A stretch of 64,000 nt of DNA from Branchiostoma floridae (Eukaryota > Chordata > Leptocardii > Amphioxiformes > Branchiostomatidae), in contig NC_049982.1 in assembly GCF_000003815.2 (NCBI RefSeq), positions 29,931,981 to 29,995,980 on the forward strand, read 5' to 3'. This document shows, in pieces, positions 1 to 10,100 of this stretch; the first letter of the stretch is position 1, and every line of letters begins with the position of its first letter. The notes below the pieces were generated by a model that saw only the letters and a list, made by a program, of their open reading frames with translations, was not told the DNA's origin and did not search any database. Made by a program: the position numbers and the translations under genes.

Positions 1-55
1 GTGTGTGTGTGTGACTGTGTGTGTATGTCTGTGTGAGTGTGTGTCTGTGTGTGTG
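1..55. repeat. (GT)n microsatellite
   Basis: The window opens in an imperfect GT/TG dinucleotide run interrupted by GACT and TCTGTGAG variants. It lies upstream of the 5' UTR exon of the transporter gene. Confidence 0.9.
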
Positions 56-169
56 TTGCGTTGACAACAACTAAATACAAGTAATCACTAAATGTCCTTT
101 GCACATAGGTACCAGTTTTTAACATTTTTTTTTTCATTTTGAATTTATCACATTTCTTTTACTTTCAAG

Positions 170-3100
170 GAACTATAGAAAATGAGTGGGGACACCGAGA
201 ACAGCAAGGAGATGGGCACACATCTGAGGAATGGAAACTCCGAGGATCAGAAAAGGAGCGGCAATTGTCGACTCTGGATCAAGGCAAGACCGTGTAGCAA
301 GATCGTGTAGCCCTTAATTTTATCAAAATTGCTACAGATTTTAACAAACTTAATGAATGAAATGTATTAAATACTGAAAGGTGTCATCTTTGACCTAACA
401 CATTAGCAGTTTAAACGGTTCACAGGCTCACAAACACTTTTGCTCATTATGATAGATAAAGTTGGTTAAACATCGCGCATCAATGAAAATTACCATTTTT
501 AAACAATTGACGTAAATTTCAGGAAGACAACTTTTTAAATTCTTTGTTTGTTTGATACCTTTAGATATTACGTTGAGCCCCTGAACGATTTAGCTAGTAA
601 TATAACATCAATGACTTCATAACTACGTCACATTTTGTCAGAACGGTACCAATTTTTTAGGTAAACACACGTACCTCCAAATTTTAGATGGCTATCAGTC
701 CATCTTGTTCACGGAGTGACCTAGTTCTCGCGAGAGTTGTGAGATCTAGGTCGAGACTTGCGTGAACAAGATGGACTCATAGCCATCGAAAGTTTGGAGG
801 TACGTGCGTTTACCTTTCAAAAGTAGTCACTGCTTGATGAAAATTCTATTAACTGTGTACATACGTGATGACTAATGAATCTCTTCAACTATGTCCCTGT
901 GTGCTTTTTCAGAACCTCTCGGGTGTGGCAGCCTGCATGGCAAGCAGTTTCTTCAAAGGTCCAGTACCACCAACTTCACGATACGTCATAGACCGAGGAT
1001 ACACACCATATCAGATGCTTTTCTTGGATGACTTGCTGATTTTCCTTGTGGCACTGAGCATCACTGTGTACCAACGGACAGACATGCTGCCAAATGGCTG
1101 GAAACATGGAGTCCACTTGATTTTTCTCGGATGTGCACGGTTTACCAGTGTTCTTTGCCTGTTCATGGCGTACCAGTTTATTCCTCCTGCGACCGCAGAA
1201 GCCGTCTGGAACGCCAGTATGCCGGTATTTGTGGTGACCTTGTCCTGTATCTTCCTTCAACAGGTAAACGGTGTACCTATTCAGACCGGGCTTTTTTGGT
1301 CATCCCTGGACCGGGGGGGGGGGGGGCTTTTGAGGCCCTCCACTTCTAAGTCCTCTAACTCCTGAACGACGTGCCGTAGGGCCACCAAATTTTCGGGACA
1401 TGATATCGACATACTATCTGACGAGTATTTGACGTTTGACATAACGTTGACGTAATATGACGTAATTATGACGTCATCAATTTTATTGGCCGGACCCATG
1501 AAAAAAGGGTATTCTCAGAAAACTTCAAGTTATACTACAAAAATGTAACAACAAGTGCAGATAACAGAATAATAATGTTCAGTCCGACTTGTATTGCCAA
1601 TAGCAACATCGATGACGTCATAATGACGTCATGCACATCTAAGATGCTAGTTAGGCTCCGCCATATTATATCCACCACCTTGAATTTTTAAAACTACTTT
1701 TTTTTGCAACAAATAATCACAAAGGGCATTTAAATAGACTAAATTCATTCATTTAGATGGTTTTTGATGAAAAAATACCAGGTAGTTACAAATTTTAAGG
1801 GATAATTAGCTTGTTATTCTTAATCTGGCCGTACGGTCCGCCATCTTGGATTTTGGGCTGATGACGTCATCAAATTAGCATAATTTATGCATATATAATT
1901 ATGAAAGATATGCAAAATAATATAAGATTCTATTTATGTAACAAATTAGCTGTAATATGGCAAATAAATGTGAAAAATACATTGTTAGAACCAAAAATAG
2001 TGATTTTTGGCAAAACTGCCTGTCAGCAAACGGTTGCCATGGCAACACCAAAAAAATGGAAAATTTGTCAAACTTCGTAAAATTGTGTCCATTAATATTT
2101 TAGGAAAACTCACCAAATTTGGTGACTTTAGCGTAAGGCGTTCTGGCGTTATAGGACATCGAAGTTGGGCGCGGGCCTCAAAAAGCCCCCCCGCCCCCGG
2201 TCTGAATAGGGTTAAACCCTTAACTTTTACAGCTTGTTGACACAATCAGAAATAGTTAACCTGCCAACATGTCGATACATTTGTCAACTAGAAAGGTCCG
2301 GGCAAAACTGTTTCTGCTTCAAATTACGGTTGCTGTGGTTATGTGTATCAAATCCATGATTTTATGTACATATAACCTTATATGTAATAAATCATCTAAC
2401 GGCGGTGAACGGTAAAAATTTGGTACCTTTCCAATCATGATAGCTGCAAAAATAAAACTCATCAAATACTGGCACCGTTTGGCAAACTTACCCGAGGACT
2501 CTCTGCTCGGTGATGCATATAATACCGTAGTTACTGGTGATAATGACTGGATGAATCATGTAAAGTTGATTGTAAGTTGATTTAAAGCTTAATGTTTGGG
2601 AAAGCTAACAGGCATTTTACTTCTGTACATTTTCTTTCATTCCAGATTCCAACACGTGTGACCATCATCGGCAGCACGTGCTGTGTAGGAGGTGTCGTGC
2701 TCCTTAGTTACGGCAGCTTTGTCAACATGACGTCATCATCGAAGACTACAGACGTCACTCTTGGACAGATTCTAGCCGTAACTGGAGCGCTGATTCACTC
2801 CATGCTTGACGTTGGCGCCAAATCTATTTTAGAATCCACCCCGAGGGCAATGTCCGTGATGTACACGTACGCTGTTAGTTCACTGTCTGCCGGGATAGGG
2901 GCGTTTGTTACCAGTGCCACATGGCACCTTGAACCAGTGACTGCAACAGTCTTAGTGCTAAGCTGTTGCAGTCATGGTGTGGGCATGATGTTCTTCTACC
3001 TTGGTCTAAAGTTAGTAGAGGTTAATGCAGTTACTGCTCTGATTCAGCTCAGCGCGTTTTCGGCCTATGGCCTGCAGTGGGTAATGTTGGGATTAGCTCC

Positions 3101-3254
3101 GACAGTTTTAGATGGTTTGGGTCTAACATGTGTGCTCCTAGGGGCGTTTTCTATTGTGATCTGGGAAGCAATTGGTAGTTGGAAGGAACAAAAACGCTCG
3201 TTACTTATGGAGCAACTTGATTTTGATGTCACAAAACCAAATGATAAGCCTTAA
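170..3254 (+). CDS. EamA/DMT-superfamily membrane transporter, SLC35G-like
   Basis: Three coding exons: 182-283, 913-1263 and 2646-3254, all joined in phase 0, giving 353 residues. The ATG at 182 follows an in-frame stop (176-178) in a 5' UTR exon that seems to start at 170 after a pyrimidine-rich acceptor. The protein has a polar cytosolic N terminus (about 34 residues) and then ten hydrophobic segments in two five-helix EamA repeats. Repeat 1 covers about residues 35-165, ending in a GGVVLLSYG helix; repeat 2 runs from LGQILAVTGALIHS to the final IVIWEAI helix, followed by a charged C-terminal tail. Exon 2/3 joining restores the usual loop between helices 4 and 5 without a gap. Intron 1 begins GCAAGA rather than GT. 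Such proteins are multipass carriers of small metabolites; the substrate is not predictable. SLC35G is the closest match I recognise. Confidence 0.85.
659..815. mobile_element. Foldback MITE in transporter intron 1
   Basis: The two ends are near-perfect inverted repeats of about 60 bp. The left arm starts AGGTAAACACACGTACCTCC and the right arm ends GGAGGTACGTGCGTTTACCT. A short central segment holds CGCGAGAG. There is no ORF. It is a non-autonomous inverted-repeat transposon or an equivalent foldback. Confidence 0.8.
1276..2213. mobile_element. 0.94-kb TIR element (G-tract family), copy 1
   Basis: It begins CCTATTCAGACCGGGC and ends CCCGGTCTGAATAGGGTT, so the termini are inverted repeats. 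Just inside each end is a homopolymer G (left) or C (right) tract next to CTTTTGAGGCCC or its complement. The interior is AT-rich with several TGACGTCAT octamers and has no coding potential. A second copy lies at 55075-56016 with strong similarity throughout. This copy starts 12 bp after the exon 2 donor of the transporter gene. Confidence 0.85.
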
Positions 3255-3630
3255 GGTAAAACATCTAATACCGTGCTGACAAAACTTTTGTACAATAGTT
3301 AGCATTTGGGGATTCTGATATATTAAAATTTACATTCTAAGGAACAGTTTCATGTATCGTTTGTCTCCTTTTGACTAAAATCAGCGCGAGGACTGACGAG
3401 AATTTAGAGGGTGCGTAGCACTCGGGAGGGAGGGGGGCATGACATTCGTTCACAAATGGCGTACATTTTCGATCGTAAAAAATCGTACAATTTGTTATAA
3501 GAGCGATCAAAAATTCATATATATTGAAACATCAACTTCTAAGGAACAGTTTCATGTATACTTTTGTGTATATGTAGTTTTGAGTAAAATTTACGCGAGG
3601 ATAGACGAAAATGTAGGGTACATATATATA

Positions 3631-3635
<5 letters not shown>

Positions 3636-3679
<44 letters not shown>
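3636..3679. repeat. (TA)n microsatellite
   Basis: An almost pure TA dinucleotide run, directly upstream of a small foldback at the truncated 5' end of a LINE fragment. Confidence 0.9.
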
Positions 3680-3683
<4 letters not shown>

Positions 3684-3965
3684 AACACATCAATCCCTAG
3701 GATTGATGTGTTCAAAAATTCCTATTTCCCCAGAACTATTGTAGAGTGGAATATGTTATCACCAAGCACAGTAGGGGCGTCTTCTCTGGATAGTTTCAGA
3801 GAACACTTGCATATAGATGTGCAAAAGTTAGGTGTGATGAGTCGTTCAGTGTAATATAACCAGCTGCTGCCGCGCCGCATGCCTGCGAAGCTGGTGTGTT
3901 ACGCCGAAGGGCGGTTGTACCGGCTATATAGATACAGATACAGATACAGATATATATATATATAC
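3680..3965 (+). mobile_element. 5'-truncated LINE 3' end with GATACA tail
   Basis: The reading frame from about 3700 to 3854 encodes a peptide with FPRTIVEWNML and SLDSFREHL, typical of the extreme C terminus of CR1/Jockey-type non-LTR retrotransposon polyproteins. It ends at TAA 3852-3854. A 3' UTR follows, then a tail of GATACA repeats (about 3927-3955) and TA repeats. A related 3' end lies on the minus strand at 52870-53035. At the 5' edge, ATTGATGTGTTCAAAA is present in both orientations around CTAGG, forming a foldback. This is a dead fragment. Confidence 0.75.
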
Positions 3966-4084
3966 GTAGTCGAAAATGTAACTATAAGATGTAAGTATGA
4001 ACAAATATATATATTTGTTAATAGCTTGGCAAAAGGCAAGGGGAAGACATTCCACATTTTCGCGAAAATGTTGCCATTCTAGTT

Positions 4085-4090
4085 TTTATT
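4085..4090 (-). terminator. Polyadenylation signal of the NHLRC3-like gene
   Basis: AATAAA on the minus strand about 70 bp beyond the stop codon at 4163. Placement and strand fit a poly(A) signal, but no cleavage site is proven. Confidence 0.55.
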
Positions 4091-4162
4091 GTTTTTTGCG
4101 ACATTTTACTCCCTCCCCCATCTACAACTATTTACAAGACAAAGTTGTTGTAAAAGTACTAA

Positions 4163-7100
4163 TTACAACGGCAGAAATTTATAACACGTATTGGCACCGA
4201 TATCTCCCACGTAAATGGCACCGGTTGATTGGCTGACAGACAACAGGTGCGGTTGTGTTCCCTCCTTCATTTGCATACTGTCAATCACCTCGCAGTCGCC
4301 AAGGTTACCGGGTTCTTTGGGAGCGGCGATGACGAGGATCCGGCGAACCTTCATCTGGAGGGCCAGTATGTGGGACTTGTCAGCGCTGAACCTGTGGAAT
4401 ATTCGTTATAAGACTGAGATTTCTTCATAGATGAAAGGATTTGCATAATCTTCGAGCACCCTTAACGGCCTTGTTCCCTGCATTTTGACAACGCTCTCAA
4501 TTAACTCATTTACAACTGAGTGAAGTGAGGAAATTCGTGTCAAGTGCATCTCCCTAGGACACAACGTCGGGGCGTGTCAGTGGACCCGGAGCCAGGTCCT
4601 CTGCGTTCTTGTCCAAACATCATACCATTACGCCAAAGCGATTCCACGGTAGCATTCAAGGAAGATCTGTTCAGGAATTTTATGACATGTACAAGCTACA
4701 CATGTGCCCATAGTGGCAATAGGCATCTTTCAGGGAAAAAATGTTTACTGGCTTTGAAAACAAACAAGTTGGTTGCCGCCTGCCAAAAATTGCGGGTTGT
4801 ATGTGGACTCATTTTTTTTTAGAGAGAGCGTCAGAGAAAGAAAATGAAATACAGGGCAACACGCGTACAGTTAGTATGATTCAAATCTCTGTTTGACGGC
4901 GAAAAAATCTTCTCGTCATGAGTTAACACTTACCTACATGTAGGCTTGAGTATTTCTATGTTTAAGTTTACCTAGCAGTATAGACATCCTCGTCCAGCGC
5001 CAACTCGCCGATGTAGGCTCCACTGTCCCCGTGAAACACCTGGATGCGTTTGTTCTTCCTGTCTGCGACCCACACCTGTCCGTACCTGTCCACATCCACA
5101 CAGTGTGGCACGCTGAACTGTCCAGGTGCAGAGCCTTCCCCACCTACACTCCACAGTAACTTGTGGTCTGAAAGAAGAAGAACATTAGCAGCAGTCAATC
5201 AAAATAAGTAGTCTCCAAGCAGACGTGTCAGCTGGGTGACAAAAGAATTTGGCCAAATACGTTGCCATGGGATCCCATTCAGTCTTTTGCAGTCTATCCA
5301 GCTATAAGCGCCGACCGGTCAGTTCACTCCTAGGCCAATTAAAAATACTCTCCAAGCAGAGGTTATGCTCCTGTTTTTTAAACGTTTTTTAGCGGTTTTT
5401 ATCGGGCTTTCTTTTTTGTCATTTTTTTAAGTACGCTCGATAAAAACGACTAAAAAACGTGTACAAAAACAGTCGGAGCCTAACCTCTGCTTGGAGAGTA
5501 AATTAAAACTCCCTAGGCCCTCTAGACTTTTATTGCTAATTTGACCAAAGTCCCCTATTACTATTTGGCCAGGCGGGAGTCTGGTAGAAACTACGTATAT
5601 ACAAAATAAGCAGTAAAACGATACATGTCTAATATGTGAATCTGTTGTAGGAAGATTTTTTTCTGATATTCGCGTTGTTTTCTACACAATTTCAACCAAC
5701 AGAGAACAACCTGCCTACATTTCAGTAACAAGTTGTTCTACACATATTCCCCGCTAGGTGTCGTTGCGTTAAATGGGGCACAGCCCAGTTTATTTCGATT
5801 GGAGGCTGCACATCCTGAAGTCTAGACTCCAGAGAACATCTCTACTAGGGAATTATCCTGAAGCATGATAACTGTATATGTGATTAGAGAATATTCCTTT
5901 ACATTCAAAGCGTAAGGATACCAGGAAATGAGGCTAAGGCCAAACCACAAGTTGCGCCCAAAACACACCATTTCCTATGCTTTTCAGCCATGTTAGCGTT
6001 TAATGTTATTTCGCAATACTGAGAAATATTATCTCAAACGTAGGCCTTTCGTCACTTTTGCCGCGTACTACCACGGACCCTGGTCGCGGAAGAACTGGGG
6101 TGTGCACCGTTAGCTACTACTTCAATAGCCAGGTCAATGGTTTATCAGAGACTTAATTTCGAGGCTACAGTGGCCTTCTAGAACATTCGGAACAACACTA
6201 ACGTCAGGCTGTTGATATAGTGTGTGAAATAAGGGGCTATTTTCACCCTAAAGGTGTAAATGTTATCACTCATTGTTGTCAACAAAGTACTTCAGAAGTG
6301 CTCAACCTGCCCAAGATCAAAGACTACAAAAATTGAATATGAAAAGCAAAATGGCTCTCTGATATCTAGCATTTTATTCCATCGCTAAAACGCTTGACGT
6401 CTAACTATTGATAATAGTAGATACACGTAGGTTATGCAACAGCGGTGTAGACTGTAAATGCAGAAACTTTCGCGGTGGTTTAATGTTCGCGGTTTTCGCG
6501 GTGACCGCTTCACCGCGAATTTAAAAACACCGCGAATTGTTTTCCACGGCAGTAAGAGACAACAGTGCATGGCGCTACCGCGAAATTAAAACCACCGCGA
6601 AAAGTCAATTTTCCCGTACGGCGAAATTAAATCCCCGCGAACTTAAATGCATTTACAGTATGTTACATGGCAAGCTGGTGTGGAAATGTAAACAAGCTGT
6701 GCCCTTTTCATGTTCTCAGCATAGATTCCAGCTTTTTTCTTGGATTAAATCAGCTCATTCAAAATTTAAAAACTCTCAGCGTGACCTATGCCCTATCAAT
6801 AGTTATATAAAGATCAGCAAGAGCTTGTGTTACCATCTTTCGCAATGAAGGCCGGATTACACAAATCTGACGACATTTCTTCTCTCCAACCAGGGATTGT
6901 TTGGAAAAATCACGATCGTGACATTTCCCTCATATCTGTTTTTTTCCGATCGGCCAAAATCGGATGAAAGGAAAAGGTCACGATTTTTCCCACAACCTCT
7001 GCTTGGAGAGTAGAACAAGCATTGTACTGTTTTCTTGCAGGCCCAATCTTGGAACAATTGAATTTTCGTCATGACGTCATAATTCAGGCTCTTTTGTTAC

Positions 7101-10100
7101 TTTTTTACGTTTCGTAAGATGACTATTGCATCAGAAATCTGCCCAGAGACAGGCACCGAAAACGAACATTCTCACGGGCATTAGGGACAGATGATGTCTT
7201 CTTCTGCATGTCCTTCCAGTTACAAGTCTCAGATAGCGCACGTTTTTGAAAATGTGAATCGTGAAATGTGCAATGGTAAACACAACCCCTGACTGCACGG
7301 AAAACATAACCGTCTTACTAAAGGTAACAATAGTTTGCTAGCCTAGCAGAGTGTCTGCACGTACGAGCAGTACTTTGTAAATGTTGTTTATAGCCTCGCT
7401 CTGTACTGACTCCCTATCAGCCAATAATGCATTGATTCGACATGTGAAGTACTAACGTTACTTCACCAGCCAGGTCCGTGGTCCATCAGAGACTTGATTT
7501 CGAGGCTACAGGAGCCTTCTAGAACATTCGGAACAACACTTACGTCAGACTGTTGGTATTGTGTGTGTAATATGGGGATATATTTACCCGGACAGTGCAT
7601 ATGTAACCACCTATACAGTTGTCAACAAAGTACCTCAGAAGTGCTCAAGCTGGTCGAGAATCACAGACTTCATAAACTGCTTATGAAAAACAAAATGGCT
7701 CTCGGATATCTATAATATCATTCCATCGCTTAAACGTTTTACTTTCAGAATAAATACTCATAATTTGTTTGGAAATAGTAAATATAACATGGTGTTAAAT
7801 ATGAAGAATTTTTCTCGTTTTTATAGTCTTACATGTAGCATACAGGTCCAGCCTTTTCCCATGGGTTGTAAGAGCTTCTGTCTCGAACCCTGAAAACTTT
7901 ACCGTGGCCCATTTGGTCTTGGATCCACAATTACTTCTAAAAACCCAAACTAATTAATAGCTGTTTCTTCTACATCTATACATCTGTATTTGTTTTAACA
8001 CTTGGTTAATTTCGTAAGATGATTATTGCATTATAGATAAAAAATAATCTAGAGCTAACGTTACATAATTTATTTCAGACGACCAGTTGAGTTTCGTAAC
8101 TTACTGTAGCATGTAAATCTGCCCAGAGACAGGAACCAAAAATGGACATTCTCACGGGGATTGAGGACAGGGTATGTTCAAGCTAAGAATCACAGAGAGC
8201 TCACGTTTTGCAAAGCACACGTTTTACAAAATGTCATCGGTGCCAACCACTCTTCTTTAAGGAGGAGCCTCAACTATGAAGATGCAAAGACCTTTTTGGA
8301 ACTGGATCCCAAACAAGTACACCTTAGAGAAAATAAAACTACCAATAGGAACATCTATTTTAGTCACATTTGAATTCATTCCAGTTTGTCTGGAAAATGG
8401 ATTGACAAAAAAAAAGAAAACCAACCCCCCTCTCTACAGCTCACATTGGTCTGTGCCACATCAAGTCACTGAGTGGATCTTTTCAATCGAGTCATACAGT
8501 TCTGGACAGAGGAGGAGACGAGACTAGAACAGACTTCGTGAAACTTCTATTGAGGTATGTACATTCGGGCACTTAATTGTTCTTTAAATTTGAGAAACTT
8601 TATTTCATTTCTACTTTGGACTGTTTCTTCTGTTTGAATGTGCAGCTCATCAAGTAATTAAGAGGAGAAGGGGTCTTGGGAAGATGGCCAGCTGTTGAAA
8701 AAGTCATTGTTTAGACGGGTTTTTGTTAGGCAGGGGGTGGGGCAGGGAGAACGCTTCTTATGTAGAGCGGTTTGGATAGTCGTCCTGTGGATAGAATTGA
8801 CAATTTCTGGGTTAAGAACAGAGAAGACGGCCGGGTACTTTTTAATTAGGGATAGTGTTTGCGTAAGTGGGGCAGAAACTCGTGTACGGGAAGAATTAGG
8901 AGAAGGCCACTGTGGATAGAATCCAAGCAGGCTGGGTAGAATTTACCACTGATGAGGGTACGGATTGTGTTGGAAGTTGTAGACGGGGTTGGGTGAACGT
9001 GATTGTTGCATGGATTCTAGACTGTTTCGGGAGGCCTACATAGGCCAGATGCTTGCTCCGCTCAACGGCCGACATGCACCGAAGAAAACTTAGACTCAGC
9101 CACCTGAGGTAGACTTAATTCAGGGTGTAAGCGAGGCAGCGGCCTGTGGTATGATTTTCTTATGAAGGCCCTGACAACAGCCCTGGGTGGTTTGCCCCAT
9201 TTAGGGGTGTTACCCAGTATCATAACAAGAACAAGAAGAACAGTCAGGCATCTAAGCTAACGTGGTCCTGACTTCTGTTTGGAGGTTAGGATTATGGTGT
9301 ATATTTCGCGCACCATATGTTAGCAGCCTGGCAATTTCGTAAGATACCCATTGCAGTATGAATCTACCCAGAAAATTCCCACAGGGATTGGAGACAGTGT
9401 GATGTTTCACGTCTTGTCCTTCAATCTATTAACAAAGTAGGGCGATCGTTTGACAAATTGTGAGTCGCAATTTATTTATTAGGTACATAAAACTTGTAAC
9501 TATTATAAGTAAACCAGGATTGGCTCAACAACACTTTAGATGTGAAAGACGCTTAAAAGTTCATCCTCAAACAATCGGCGCCTCTAGTGTGGACAATTTG
9601 GTTTGACGAATACTAATTGTAATTACGTTTATGTCAGGTTTTTGACCAACACAAGTGAAGACTGAGTCACCATGACGCCATTCCGACACATCGCGATCCT
9701 TGCCGTGCTCCTTGCAGTCGTCATCGCAGCTGAAGGTGAGTTCTTATTTGCTGATTTTGTTTTTCGTGAGAACAGTAGGTTTTGAAAACATGTTTACGTG
9801 TGTCGTTTTTATATTTTTAGCTATCCTGGTGGGTAACTTTATACAAGTACAACAGTACTTCAAATAATGTGGCTTTTTTTTTCTTCGTTTCTGACGTGAA
9901 ATCAACACATTTTCGGTTTGTTGTTCTAACTTCAGAGATCGGGTAGCTTGAGGCGTGGGTAACTTTAACATGTCATGGGCAGCCTCAAGCAAAATAAACA
10001 GTACTTTTACTTACAGAAATCATTGATTTGAGAAGTTAAAGGCCCTCCAGCAGTACCCAGGACTTCATGGGTCCCTTCTTTTTTGTGTGTAAAAAAACTG

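Noticed and set aside
3439-3684. 81-residue ORF ending in Ile-Tyr repeats
   Set aside because: Mostly translation of AT-rich sequence and the TA microsatellite.
8690-8920. Plus-strand frame and a long antisense open stretch in the NHLRC3 intron
   Set aside because: No family resemblance and no splice context; possibly an old retroelement remnant but not supportable.
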